The notes under the pieces were generated by a model. It searched no databases. It saw only the letters and a program-made list of their open reading frames with translations, and was not told the origin of the DNA. From Marinifilum sp965230805 (lineage in GTDB: Bacteria; Bacteroidota; Bacteroidia; Bacteroidales; Marinifilaceae), in contig NZ_OZ246019.1 of NCBI RefSeq assembly GCF_965230805.1, positions 3,844,001 to 3,908,000 on the forward strand: a DNA stretch of 64,000 nucleotides, written 5' to 3'. Below are positions 52,186 through 61,713 of the stretch, in pieces. Positions within the stretch are counted from its first letter, which is position 1; the number at the start of each line of letters is the position of its first letter. The position numbers were made by a program, and so were the translations under genes.

Positions 52186-54585
52186 TTATTTTCTTAATAC
52201 AGCTTTTCCTGAAGCAACAACAGAATTGTTGGCAAGTAATCTGTAAATATAAACGCCACTGGCCATTTTATTACCGCTGGCATCAGTACCATCCCAATCC
52301 ACATTAATACTTCCGGGATCAATCGTACCGGAATAAAGCACACGTACCAATTGACCTTGCATGTTGTAAATCGAAAGAGTAACATCACTCTTTTCTGTTA
52401 CCCCAAAAGTAAATGTGGTATTTGAATTGAATGGATTTGGATAATTTTTAACAAAGCCAGCTTCTGGCAATATCTCTTCCTTTTCTAAACTCTTTTCTGC
52501 TGTTAGACCAGATTTAGCATAGATACCAGCAATCATATCTAATGGTGCATCTCCAGTCTCATAACAACCACTATATGTCTCGTATGCAGGAGTATCTGCA
52601 ATAGCCATTTTAGCTGGTGCAGAAACCAACATTCCAAATTGACATGTTTCTATTGCTTCATTGCCTACTTCATCTTTTAAGGATAGATGCACAGTATAAA
52701 CCCTTCCATTACCACGAAAATCAAACTCTCGTTTTAAATCAACCGATTTACAATCGTCCGAAATAATAATATCTTTTTCCCCCTGATTTCTTAAGCGTAA
52801 AGACCTTCTCGTATCTTCCGGTTCGTCACAAGTAACCTTGGTGATGACAACATCATCAGGAGAAAGATCAGAGCAATTGTCCGATACCGATTCCACCAGC
52901 TGATTAATTGTAATCGTTTCATATTTCCTCTGATGTTTCAATAGATCAAAGTTTTCACGGCTTGGTCTGCGAGGTGTTTCATAAATCTCATTGCTCTTAA
53001 AGTTAACTGGCCATAGTGGTACTTCTTCACTTTTATAGTTCGATGGGAAAATTGTAAAAGAATAAGCCAAAAGCTCTTCAATAACCGGAGGCGTCACATC
53101 TTCTACAATCACAATTTGTTCCTGGGTTGCTACATTCCCATTCCCATCATCATAAGTCCAGATAATTGTATATGTACCCTGTTCGGTATACTCAAGAGGA
53201 TCTTCTGTTGTTCCGGTTATTGTTCCGGCAATTGCATCTGTCGCTGTTGGTATGGTATTTACATTAACAGAACATTCCCCATTTAGATCGGGAAGAGTTG
53301 CAATATCAGGAACAGGAGGATCGTAATCTCCTCTTAAGGATTGTAGTGTATCCCAATCCTCTTTAGTCAATTTTTCCAACTCTTCACTTAAACCAAATAC
53401 TTGTTCATGATTACCCAATAAACCTGCTGCATATCTATAAGGAGCTTTAAAGCATAACCTCCAGTTTCTGTTTCCAATTTTTAAAGTAAAAGATCTTAAC
53501 CAGAGTTTTTGACTTGGAACTGATACATAATTACTAAATAATAAGTCAGCAAGAAATGAAGTGTTTTTTAGTGTACTCCATCCTGTGAATCCATTCATAA
53601 TTGAGGCCTGACTTTCAAAATCTGATTTATTACTAAACTTTGACAAATTCAGTATTTTATTTTCATAGCCATCCCATTCTTTTGATGTAAGCAATTGTTC
53701 GGCAATAGCAGTTGTAATATTGCTAACTGATTTCATATCCTTAACAAATGATGAATCTCGAGTAGAACCAGTTGGTTTGGTACTATGTCCATCATTCTGA
53801 CAATTACCGACCATAGTTTCGTGTCCTCCAGGGACTTCCACCAACCAAACTTTAGATTTGGTAGGTAATTCACTTTGGTCAGGGATTACTGGTTCAAACA
53901 TATACGACCTTTCATCTCTCGCATATATTCCAATATATTGATTAACCTTTGCGGGAAGAACAAGATCATACCCATGTCGGTAAATAGGATCTGGATCTCC
54001 AGGTACAGGATCAAATGCAAGTATGTTGATTTTCTTAATTTGATTATTATCAGCAACTCTTCTGGCTATTTTCATACAAAGTATGCCACCACGACTAAAG
54101 CCAATTAAATTTAATGTTATTCGCCCCCCTTGACTAGAAATTTTACTAAACACCTTTTGTCCTTCATTTAATACTTCCTCCCAGCCGCGATTCCCAAGGT
54201 CAGCATTTGCTTTCTCCAGGACATTAACAAAACTTGGTCCATATCCAATGCCATTTGCTATATATTTATAGTGCTTCTTTCCTGTAGTTGTGAATATATC
54301 GGTTACAATATTTGTCTTAGGATCAATAATTTTATTTATTGGTGTTGAACTATCATTATAATACAAGTTGGCAACTAATTCAGGAGTGACCTCCCATCCT
54401 TGATGATTGGGTAGCCACCATGTTTCTGCACAACCTGAGCCACAAAAATAAATGGTTAATACCTTATCTTGAGCAAAGCTATTTCCTGATGCAAGTATAA
54501 AAAAGAGTAATACTAGTAATCGGATTAGTACCTTATGGATCTTAAACAAGCTAATTTTTAATAATTGTGTGTAAATCTTCATCAT
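52186..54585 (-). CDS. Secreted lipase/phospholipase-like protein with HYR-like domain and T9SS sorting tail
   Basis: 799 residues. The signal peptide ends at ...SFAQ, near residue 39. Residues ~40-260 look like an alpha/beta-hydrolase of the DUF2235/Tle1 type: the nucleophile elbow is GFSRG (Ser164), an acidic residue lies in FDPVPG (~192), and a His is in GGHETM (~254). Beta domains follow (~430-500 HYR-like, ~510-690), then a C-terminal type IX sorting domain (GFVKNYPNPFNSNTTF ... VYIYRLLANNSVVASG). It would be exported and anchored or secreted by T9SS. It is an unusual cargo for a defense island, perhaps an anti-competitor or nutrient enzyme. The triad is read by eye only. Confidence 0.75.
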   Translation of the reverse strand: MMKIYTQLLKISLFKIHKVLIRLLVLLFFILASGNSFAQDKVLTIYFCGSGCAETWWLPNHQGWEVTPELVANLYYNDSSTPINKIIDPKTNIVTDIFTTTGKKHYKYIANGIGYGPSFVNVLEKANADLGNRGWEEVLNEGQKVFSKISSQGGRITLNLIGFSRGGILCMKIARRVADNNQIKKINILAFDPVPGDPDPIYRHGYDLVLPAKVNQYIGIYARDERSYMFEPVIPDQSELPTKSKVWLVEVPGGHETMVGNCQNDGHSTKPTGSTRDSSFVKDMKSVSNITTAIAEQLLTSKEWDGYENKILNLSKFSNKSDFESQASIMNGFTGWSTLKNTSFLADLLFSNYVSVPSQKLWLRSFTLKIGNRNWRLCFKAPYRYAAGLLGNHEQVFGLSEELEKLTKEDWDTLQSLRGDYDPPVPDIATLPDLNGECSVNVNTIPTATDAIAGTITGTTEDPLEYTEQGTYTIIWTYDDGNGNVATQEQIVIVEDVTPPVIEELLAYSFTIFPSNYKSEEVPLWPVNFKSNEIYETPRRPSRENFDLLKHQRKYETITINQLVESVSDNCSDLSPDDVVITKVTCDEPEDTRRSLRLRNQGEKDIIISDDCKSVDLKREFDFRGNGRVYTVHLSLKDEVGNEAIETCQFGMLVSAPAKMAIADTPAYETYSGCYETGDAPLDMIAGIYAKSGLTAEKSLEKEEILPEAGFVKNYPNPFNSNTTFTFGVTEKSDVTLSIYNMQGQLVRVLYSGTIDPGSINVDWDGTDASGNKMASGVYIYRLLANNSVVASGKAVLRK

Positions 54586-55485
54586 TTGTTCTTTTTAAAT
54601 CTTATAAACGAGCACAATTGGAACTCAATACATGAAATTATCATGCACATAGGAGAGGTCTAACTAAAAAGAATTCAGAAAGATCTGTTCAATTGTGATA
54701 ATAGAAACAATTCCTTACATCACGAAAGGAAAATGAGAAGTATAATTTTGTAGGAGTTTCAATTCCAATATTTTAATGGGATTAAGAAATTGGAATGGAA
54801 TAATTTTTCAAATTTGTTTAAATTACGAAAGTAAAGGTGTGAATTTGAATTAAGATGATTTTAGCTTTTTCAGGATAAGTTGAAATCGTCTATATGATTC
54901 CATTAAATTTAGAGTATAAGTAGGCATTTATTCTAAAAATATGCTTTCTGGATTTCATTTTTTATAGAAACATAAGTTAATGTTTTTTTGTGCAGAATTC
55001 AATAGTTGAAGGTTTTTATATTGTTGTGTATTAGTGTTCTAAGTGGGTATTGTGATTAATTTAAATTTATCGATAGATAAAAATAATGGAGGAATATCAC
55101 TATTTTGTACATTAAATGTGATGATTTTAAAAAAACTAAATAGGAATAAATTTTAAACGAATAATAAGAAGTCATTTTATTAAATATGAGTTAGTTAAAG
55201 AAAAATTAAATAGTTTCTGTTCATTGTTTACGGATAATTGATAACTGAAAATTCCCTCCTCCTTGATAAATAAAGATATTTCCTCTTGCAGTTCCAATAT
55301 CAGCGGTTTAGTACGCGTAAAGTTTGCAGCTTACTCAACAAGTCAAGCTTATACAAAGTTTTAATGGATTTTTTTATGGTATAATTATTCAGGATAAAAT
55401 AATCCATCAAAAAGCTTGACATCCCACCCGCATTTCGGTCATTTTTTGATGCTTATCAGATAGCAGGAAAAGCCCTGGATGAGGA
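54586..55485. other. AT-rich gene-free region
   Basis: About 900 bases upstream of the lipase-like gene and downstream of the DUF5675 gene. No frame of note. Apart from the inverted repeat at 55342-55420 I see nothing I can name. The promoter of the lipase-like gene must lie near 54600-54800. Confidence 0.5.
55342..55420. repeat. Imperfect inverted repeat
   Basis: GTCAAGCTT (55342-55350) with AAGCTTGAC (55412-55420), and TGGATT (55365-55370) with AATCCA (55401-55406). Together they can form a branched hairpin. Confidence 0.65.
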
Positions 55486-55935
55486 TCAGCTGTTGATAAT
55501 CTCAAACACCACCTCTTTCCCTGATTCAATTGCCTGATCAATCAAACAGGTCAATTCTTTCTCCAGACTTCCCTGAATTACCTCATCCGAAATCCGGTTC
55601 CTGGCAATGAGAATACACCCCGAAGTATCAGTGTGCCGGTTCCCACCATGAAAGCGAATTCCGGTAAATTGAACACCCAAAGCATCTATGCTTCCATCAT
55701 CCTGATTGTAAATCAAACACATTCTCCTTTTAAAATGATTGCTGTAATTAATTTTGATTTGATAGATATAAGCAGGAATCGCAGTATGTCCTATGACTTT
55801 AATTCCATGCGCACGTACGGTATCTTCCAGAGTATATCCAAAAAATACACCATTAACAAACAATTTTCCCGATGTCGCCTGTACAGAATACCTGTCTCTG
55901 ATTAATCTGAGCTGTAAATGTTGTGTCTCTTTCAT
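55486..55935 (-). CDS. DUF5675 family protein
   Basis: 149 residues. The opening LIRDRYSVQATSGKLFVNG and the later FTGIRFHGGNRHTDTSGCILIA match DUF5675, a family common in Bacteroidota and their phage-like elements. The histidine-glycine and Ser-Gly-Cys residues suggest an enzyme site, perhaps related to peptidoglycan cutting or cross-linking, but that is inference. It is transcribed leftwards, divergent from the small membrane protein gene. Length and frame are normal. Confidence 0.82.
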   Translation of the reverse strand: MKETQHLQLRLIRDRYSVQATSGKLFVNGVFFGYTLEDTVRAHGIKVIGHTAIPAYIYQIKINYSNHFKRRMCLIYNQDDGSIDALGVQFTGIRFHGGNRHTDTSGCILIARNRISDEVIQGSLEKELTCLIDQAIESGKEVVFEIINS

Positions 55936-56053
55936 CTCGCAAATATTAATTTAAAGCAGTGTAGTGTAAACTAAAGTAAATCAATCTGTTGGTGTGGATT
56001 TCTCTGGGAAAGATACATAAGTTTGTGATAAGTATTAACCAAATTATCAGATT

Positions 56054-56281
56054 ATGAATAAGATATCATCATTTTTAGTCGGGACTTTATCTACTATGGG
56101 ATTAGCCGAATCTTTAGGTTTGCAGCCAGAGACATTGGATGCTGTTCAAACTTTACCAATTGACAGTCCTGAGGCAGTCGTTTCTGTGATTGGTGGAGCC
56201 ATCTCTACTATCATCGTAACCTTACTAAAGCGCTGGTGGAAAAAATTGGATGAGAAAAAGAAACGGACTAATACTACCTAG
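56054..56281 (+). CDS. Small membrane protein, holin-like in shape
   Basis: 75 residues. One membrane span near residues 42-60 (VVSVIGGAISTIIVTLL) is followed by a very basic tail (KRWWKKLDEKKKR). It has no recognised family. It lies between DUF5675 and DUF6266 genes, a common trio in Bacteroidota. The shape resembles small phage holins, but only the hydrophobic-basic pattern supports this. It may also be an anchor or a regulator. Confidence 0.6.
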   Translation: MNKISSFLVGTLSTMGLAESLGLQPETLDAVQTLPIDSPEAVVSVIGGAISTIIVTLLKRWWKKLDEKKKRTNTT

Positions 56282-56347
56282 GGTTCAAGTCTGTATCTGT
56301 CTCAATTCTATGTTTACTAACTAATTACTAATTAAAAACCTTTAATT

Positions 56348-56971
56348 ATGGGGAAATACAATCAAGGAATCCTGGGGCCATTTACGGGGAAAGTGGGCTC
56401 AGTAGTAGGTAGCAGTTGGAAAGGTGTGAATTACATCAAGTCACTACCAGGTCCAAATGCATCAAATACGGAAGGGCAACAAAAGCAACGCAGTAGGTTC
56501 AAAGCCGTTGTAAGTTTTGCCTCTTCTTTGTTGGAAACACTCATTCGTCCTGTTTGGAATCTTTCAGCAGGAAAAATGACCGGCTACAATTTGTTTGTGA
56601 AAACAAACATTGCTGCCTTTGATGAAACGGGAGATTTATCAAACTTCTCTCAATTTAGAGCATCAGTAGGTAATTTGAGTTTGCCAGCTAATCTTACCAT
56701 CCAGGATGATACCGAAGTGTCATCAGGAATCGAGATGAGTTGGAAGGATGAAAGCGCTACTGGAGTAGGGAATGCTAGTGATAAATTACATTTGCTTGTA
56801 ATGAGTGGTTCAAAAGTTCATATGATCCATTCCACTGCAGCAAGATCTGATCAATCTGCAGAGATTACCCTTCCAGTGGATCCAGGAGCAACTCACATTT
56901 ATGCTTTCTTTGGAACAGTAGAGGCTGATGAATACTCTTTAGACCAATACCAAATGGTTAATGTGACTTAA
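56348..56971 (+). CDS. DUF6266 family protein
   Basis: 207 residues. The start MGKYNQGILGPFTGKVGSVV followed by GSSWKGVNYIKS is the signature opening of DUF6266, which is widespread in Bacteroidota and often found in mobile or phage-like regions. The C-terminal half is beta-rich (Ig-like in feel: LHLLVMSG ... HIYAFFGTVEADEYS). Function is unknown. It is the last gene before the right attachment site, so it marks the right end of the island's cargo. Confidence 0.85.
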   Translation: MGKYNQGILGPFTGKVGSVVGSSWKGVNYIKSLPGPNASNTEGQQKQRSRFKAVVSFASSLLETLIRPVWNLSAGKMTGYNLFVKTNIAAFDETGDLSNFSQFRASVGNLSLPANLTIQDDTEVSSGIEMSWKDESATGVGNASDKLHLLVMSGSKVHMIHSTAARSDQSAEITLPVDPGATHIYAFFGTVEADEYSLDQYQMVNVT

Positions 56972-57054
56972 GATCTTGTAATTTTAGGGTGCTTAAAGCT
57001 GCTGCGATTTTCGTGGTGGCTTTTTGTTTTTTATAGCAAAAAAACGTGCAAATT

Positions 57055-57075
57055 GTTTAAACCATGTTTAAACCA
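57055..57075. repeat. 21-bp subterminal repeat, right copy
   Basis: Identical to 26879-26899 in the same orientation, 56 bases inside the right attachment copy. It probably marks binding sites of the recombination machinery. Confidence 0.75.
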
Positions 57076-57091
57076 AACAAAAATATGAAAA

Positions 57092-57120
57092 AAAGCAGCG
57101 TTTTTACAAAACGCTGCTTT
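57092..57120 (-). terminator. Terminator downstream of tRNA-Ser, supplied by the island
   Basis: AAAGCAGCGTTTT (57092-57104) pairs with AAAACGCTGCTTT (57108-57120), a perfect 13-bp stem with a 3-base loop. Read on the minus strand it is followed by TTTCATATTT. It lies right after the 3' end of the tRNA gene. Confidence 0.8.
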
Positions 57121-57130
57121 CCTTTGTTTA

Positions 57131-57192
57131 TGCGGAAAGGAAGGGATTCGAACCCCCGAAACGCTTTTGGCGTTTACTCGCTTTCCAGGCGA
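57131..57192 (-). repeat. Right attachment copy within tRNA-Ser
   Basis: 62 bases identical to 26680-26741. It covers the tRNA from the anticodon stem to its 3' end. Confidence 0.93.
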
Positions 57193-57220
57193 GCCAGTTC
57201 AACCACTCCTGCACCTTTCC
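57133..57220 (-). tRNA. tRNA-Ser(GGA)
   Basis: On the minus strand the gene begins GGAAAGGTGCAGGAG and ends CCTTTCCG. The acceptor stem GGAAAGG/CCTTTCC pairs fully. The anticodon stem CTCGC/GCGAG encloses a loop with anticodon GGA, and a long variable arm (AAACGCCAAAAGCGTTT) marks a class II serine tRNA. The T-arm reads GGGGGTTCGAATCCC. CCA is not encoded. The gene is intact because the island restored its 3' part. It reads UCC/UCU codons. Confidence 0.96.
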
Positions 57221-57460
57221 AGTTTCGCAATAATTGAGCTAGAACACAAAAGTAGAATAAATTTACATATTTAAAAACAGGGGGGACAATAAAATTTCTT
57301 TCTCTCTTTTGTTAAAGAATGAGACTTGTTTCGAACTGGTGATAATTTTTTCCATTTGTCCAATTGAAATCGCAAAATAACAATGATCATTACTGTCTAT
57401 GTTTAATAATTATTTTAATCCTGTCAAAAGGAAAATTGGGAAACAGATTTAACGGTAATC

Positions 57461-60400
57461 TCAAATTTTGTGTAGATAATTTGATGGACTTACATTAAAC
57501 TCTTTTTTAAAGCAACGCGAGAAATAGGAAATATTTGTAAATCCCACAGCATACATTACTTCGGTAACATTCATGTTTCCTTCTTTTAATAATTGTGCAG
57601 CTCGTTTTAGTTTTATCGACCTTACCAACTCGGCTATAGACATATCGGTTGTGGATTTAATTTTGCGATACAAAGTTGAATAGCTAAAACCTAAATCTGC
57701 ACATAATTGTTCGTTGTCTAATTCGGGATCAGACATATGGTCTTCTACATACTTTACAATTTTCAGTAGAATTTTTTCTTCTACAGATTGCGTTTTTATT
57801 GGTTGTGGAGTGGTAATATCTTGAATAGCAATGTTGCCAGTTCTATCTGTATTTAGTTTTAGCAAGCTTTCGATATAAGCTTCTAATAGTCCAATATCAA
57901 AAGGTTTTGGCAAATAACAATTGGCGCCACAATTAATTCCTTTAATCTCATCATCGATTAATGTTTTTGCCGTTAACATTAAGATGGGGATATCAGGATA
58001 CAATTTTTTTACTCTTCTCGACATTTCATAACCATCCATTACTGGCATCGAAACATCACTTATCACAAGATCTATATTCTCTTTTTTTAACCTTTCAAGA
58101 CCTATTTGTCCATTTGCAGCCGAAAAGAAATTATATTTTCCCTCAAGACTAATTTGAATAAACTCAATAATTTCAGGTTCATCTTCAACAATTAATACAT
58201 TTTTTCGATCTTGACCCGTGTGAAGATTTTCGGTTTTTGTTAGCTCTTTCTTAATCGAAGTTTCTATTTCAGGTGTTTCTTCCTTCCTGATAAATTTGTC
58301 CTGTTCTTTAATGTGTTTATTTCCCAATGGAATTAAAAGTTCGAAACTAGTTCCCTTATTAAGTTGGCTTTGAAGTTTTATTGTACCAGAATGACGTTCG
58401 ATATATTCTTTTACCATTGATAAGCCAATGCCGGAGCCTTGTTGCTTTCCTCTGTTTTTACTTGATTGAAAGAACCTTTCAAAGACTTTATCTTGTTCCT
58501 CTGGAGGGATACCAACTCCACTATCTGAGACACAAATCGATAAAGCTCCACTGTCACAATCCGTTTGATTTACTTTTTGAATACTAAGCGATATTTTTCC
58601 GGGTGCTTCGGTGAATTTAAAAGCGTTTGACAGCAGGTTTGATACGCAGGTTTCAATTCGTTGGATATCAACCCAAGTTGCGATGTGAGATTCCGAACAG
58701 ATAAATTCGTATTCAATGCCTATGTTTTGTGCATGAGATTGGTATAAAGTGAAAATGTTTTTCAATATTGGGATAATATTATCAACTCGTGTAACTCTAA
58801 GTCGGATGGTATTACTCTCAACCTTTCTAAAATCTAAAATTTGACTTACTAATCGTTGCAAGCGGTTACTGTTTTGCAATGCAATTTGTGCTTGTTTTTT
58901 GATAGAAATGGGCAGATCCGGATTTTGATTTATTTTTGTTAGCGGTCCAGAAATTAAACTTAATGGAGTTCGAAGCTCGTGAGAAATATTGGTGAAGAAT
59001 CGTTGTTTAGTGGATATAATTTCTTCGTTATGCAGTGCCTTAAGCTTTATAATTTTCATTTCATTTGTACTGTGAAGAATTCTTAGCCTAAATGAAACAA
59101 ATAGGTAAATCAAGCTAATGGTGATAATAATATAGATTCCTATTGCAATATTGGAAAATAAAGGATGTGGGCTTATAATCAATTTTAATTTGCTTGCGAT
59201 GTTCATTGCATTTCCGTAATTATCAACACCCTTAACTTTAAAAGTATATTTTCCAGGTCGTAAATTAGAGTAATTAATTGATGTATGTCTGCCACTAGTA
59301 GTTTGCCATTTAGTATCAAAGCCTTCTAGTATGTATTTGAACTTGTTCTGTTCTGCGGTCGAATAATTAAGAGAGGCAAAATCGAGTGTAATTGAATTTT
59401 GAGAATAGTTTAGAATGATATCATCCAGGAATGCAATATTTTCACGTAAAACTACTTTTCCTTCAAATTTTTTATTTACCGGTACAGTTTTGTTTTTAAT
59501 TTTGATATCGACAATCTTAATTTGCTGTTCTGTATGGTGGTTGTTAACAGATAAGTTTTCATTAAAAATAACAAAGCCATCATATCCCCCAAAAGCAATC
59601 TTGTCATCCATACTAATGCAGCAACAGTTAAAAATTAACCGATTAATTAACGACTTTTCTTTAATAGAGAAATACTCAATTTGATTTTTTTTATTCAACT
59701 TAAAAACAGTTTGTGCGCCCGCCCCCCAAACGTTTCCATTCTTATCGCAGATAAGATTCCCTAGTCCTGATAAATCTGATAGGCTTAATGAAATCTTTTT
59801 TAATTGGTTTGTCTTGCGATCGTATTTTATAATTTCTTTACTGGTTCCAAGCCAAATTAAAGAATCGCCACAAGATGCAATATTTTTGGAGTTGTTGGTA
59901 ACAAAGGACTCTAATGACTTGGTAATTGTAATCCTGTTTTCTACAAAGTCAAAATACTCCAAGCTTCTATTTTTAAACATCCAAAAGCCATTCTTTTCAA
60001 ATAATAATTTTCCGTTATTGGATGTTTTAAATTGTTTAATGTTATAATTCTTATTTGAATCCCTTGTGATTTGAAATAAATTTTGTGCATGGTTTATTAC
60101 CCAAAAATGATTGTCATGGATTAAATGCAAGCTAATTGGATATCTCAATTTATTGTCGGTCATCAATCCCGTAGGCAAACTGGTCATTTCTTTGGTTTGA
60201 TTATCCCAAATATTGATTCCTGCCGAAGTTGTGATGTAGATTTTGTTATTAAAATAATCGATGTCATTTATTCTCGTAGCCAGTAGCTTAAAATTCGAAT
60301 ATTCATCTTCAATTGCTGGCAGGATTTTATTCTTGTACCTTAAAACACCTGAGTTAGTTGCTAGCCAATAGGTAGAATCGGAAGCAAATGTGATTGCTGA

Positions 60401-61453
60401 AATTCTATTTGCAGCAACAGTCCTGTCTGGCGTTGTGTTAATAATTACCGTTTTTATCGGAATTGGTTTTGTATCGGTAATGCATAAAGAATTTCTTGTA
60501 CCAATCCAAAGAACATTGTTTTTATCTAAAAAGGTATTAAATACATAATTGTTTCCCAAACTGGTAGGTATTAGGGCTTGATGAAAGTAGCTCTCCATTT
60601 GGTAAGTGTTCTTATTCATCTTATAAAGTCCCATTGTTGAACCTATCCAAATGTGTTGTTCTTGAACCGTAATAGAGTTAATTAAATTGCTTTTAAGATT
60701 TGAATTGTCTGTTCTAAAAGCCTTGTATGTTCCTGTTTGCGTATTAAACAGACACAGTCCAGTTTGTGTTCCTATCCATAAAGAATCGCAATTGTTTTTT
60801 GCATAAGCTTGAATAGAAGTAATCAGATTATTTGCAATATTAGGATTAAAATCTTTTTTAAGATCATAAATAGTAAGCTTGAAATCTGATAAAGAAATAC
60901 GGTTTAGTTTGTTAAATGTTCCTGCCCATAAATATTCATTATTAGGAGTTATATACAAAGAGCGAATACGCTTGTGACTCAAATCAGAGTGAGTTTTGAG
61001 CCACGATAATTTACCCGAACTTTTATTAAAGTATGCAATCCCTCTGTTGGTTCCAATCCACAAAATGTCTTTATGATCTACAAAAGCACTTAAGATATTG
61101 GCTTTTTTAACATTTGTTTTTCTTAAAACCTTGTTTGTTCTGGTATCATATAGGAAAATCGTTTTCCTACTACAAACCCATAGGGCATCTTTTATACTTT
61201 TTGATGGATTAATAAATTCAATGTTCTTATTGTTGAACCTGTTGATACTTTTACTATTTAAGCCATTGTATTTTGATAATCCTCTCAAACTTCCAATCCA
61301 TATAAATCCGTTATTATCTTGCGATATATGATTTATTGATAATGCTAGCATATCCTCCTCAATAAACTTATTGTTGAAAATTTGCTGCGCACTTGAATAG
61401 ATGGAGCAACATTGATATAAAATGATGAATAGAAATTTTGTGAATAATTTCAT
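57461..61453 (-). CDS. Hybrid two-component system regulator (HTCS)
   Basis: I take the start at 61453 (MKLFTKFLF, signal peptide) in place of 61483, giving 1330 residues. The periplasmic sensor consists of many two-component propeller repeats (IWIGT words) followed by a Y_Y_Y domain (ending near 755). One membrane span (~762-785) leads to HisKA with phospho-acceptor His825 (NISHELRTPLS), an HATPase domain, a receiver with Asp1133 (DLVISDVSMPVMDG), and a C-terminal AraC-type HTH (AAQLLKEGNMNVTEVMYAVGF). HTCSs sense an oligosaccharide or other ligand and switch on nearby susCD genes. The divergent susC gene at 61714 is the likely target. Confidence 0.95.
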   Translation of the reverse strand: MKLFTKFLFIILYQCCSIYSSAQQIFNNKFIEEDMLALSINHISQDNNGFIWIGSLRGLSKYNGLNSKSINRFNNKNIEFINPSKSIKDALWVCSRKTIFLYDTRTNKVLRKTNVKKANILSAFVDHKDILWIGTNRGIAYFNKSSGKLSWLKTHSDLSHKRIRSLYITPNNEYLWAGTFNKLNRISLSDFKLTIYDLKKDFNPNIANNLITSIQAYAKNNCDSLWIGTQTGLCLFNTQTGTYKAFRTDNSNLKSNLINSITVQEQHIWIGSTMGLYKMNKNTYQMESYFHQALIPTSLGNNYVFNTFLDKNNVLWIGTRNSLCITDTKPIPIKTVIINTTPDRTVAANRISAITFASDSTYWLATNSGVLRYKNKILPAIEDEYSNFKLLATRINDIDYFNNKIYITTSAGINIWDNQTKEMTSLPTGLMTDNKLRYPISLHLIHDNHFWVINHAQNLFQITRDSNKNYNIKQFKTSNNGKLLFEKNGFWMFKNRSLEYFDFVENRITITKSLESFVTNNSKNIASCGDSLIWLGTSKEIIKYDRKTNQLKKISLSLSDLSGLGNLICDKNGNVWGAGAQTVFKLNKKNQIEYFSIKEKSLINRLIFNCCCISMDDKIAFGGYDGFVIFNENLSVNNHHTEQQIKIVDIKIKNKTVPVNKKFEGKVVLRENIAFLDDIILNYSQNSITLDFASLNYSTAEQNKFKYILEGFDTKWQTTSGRHTSINYSNLRPGKYTFKVKGVDNYGNAMNIASKLKLIISPHPLFSNIAIGIYIIITISLIYLFVSFRLRILHSTNEMKIIKLKALHNEEIISTKQRFFTNISHELRTPLSLISGPLTKINQNPDLPISIKKQAQIALQNSNRLQRLVSQILDFRKVESNTIRLRVTRVDNIIPILKNIFTLYQSHAQNIGIEYEFICSESHIATWVDIQRIETCVSNLLSNAFKFTEAPGKISLSIQKVNQTDCDSGALSICVSDSGVGIPPEEQDKVFERFFQSSKNRGKQQGSGIGLSMVKEYIERHSGTIKLQSQLNKGTSFELLIPLGNKHIKEQDKFIRKEETPEIETSIKKELTKTENLHTGQDRKNVLIVEDEPEIIEFIQISLEGKYNFFSAANGQIGLERLKKENIDLVISDVSMPVMDGYEMSRRVKKLYPDIPILMLTAKTLIDDEIKGINCGANCYLPKPFDIGLLEAYIESLLKLNTDRTGNIAIQDITTPQPIKTQSVEEKILLKIVKYVEDHMSDPELDNEQLCADLGFSYSTLYRKIKSTTDMSIAELVRSIKLKRAAQLLKEGNMNVTEVMYAVGFTNISYFSRCFKKEFNVSPSNYLHKI

Positions 61454-61660
61454 GCAATAATTAATAATAATAAACTTAACCATTTAAAAATATAAAAAAC
61501 CTATAGTAATAGATTGTTTTACGCATTCATTTCATAAATAAATTGCTGCTTTCGTTATAGTTGAACAAATAAGTCAAGGATTTGAATAAATAATGCAAGT
61601 AATCAATACACAGGAAAAGTTTTTGAATAAATAGTGAACACAATTGAGGTGAATATGGGA

Positions 61661-61668
61661 TAGATTTG
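61661..61668 (+). promoter_or_regulatory. Possible -7 box upstream of the susC gene
   Basis: TAGATTTG fits the TAnnTTTG consensus 46 bases before the susC start. No TTG occurs at the right distance upstream, as expected for a promoter that depends on an activator such as the HTCS. Confidence 0.5.
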
Positions 61669-61713
61669 ATATGTGCAAAAATGCATCTAATTTCTAACCT
61701 AAATTGTAAAACT

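Larger units (their letters stand above)
26680..57192. mobile_element. Integrative genomic island (~30.5 kb) in tRNA-Ser, carrying defense systems
   Basis: The island is bounded by the 62-bp direct repeats, with a tyrosine recombinase 180 bases inside the left end. Cargo: an RteC-like protein, an excisionase-like HTH protein, a winged-helix protein, type I restriction-modification, a Septu-like pair plus HEPN-motif protein, CBASS with a WYL regulator, two PD-(D/E)XK proteins, a secreted lipase-like protein, and DUF5675/DUF6266 genes. I found no relaxase, coupling protein, mating-pair or phage structural genes. It is therefore probably mobilised in trans, a satellite, or a decayed conjugative element. 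A 21-bp repeat at both inner ends (26879 and 57055) supports these boundaries. Confidence 0.9.
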
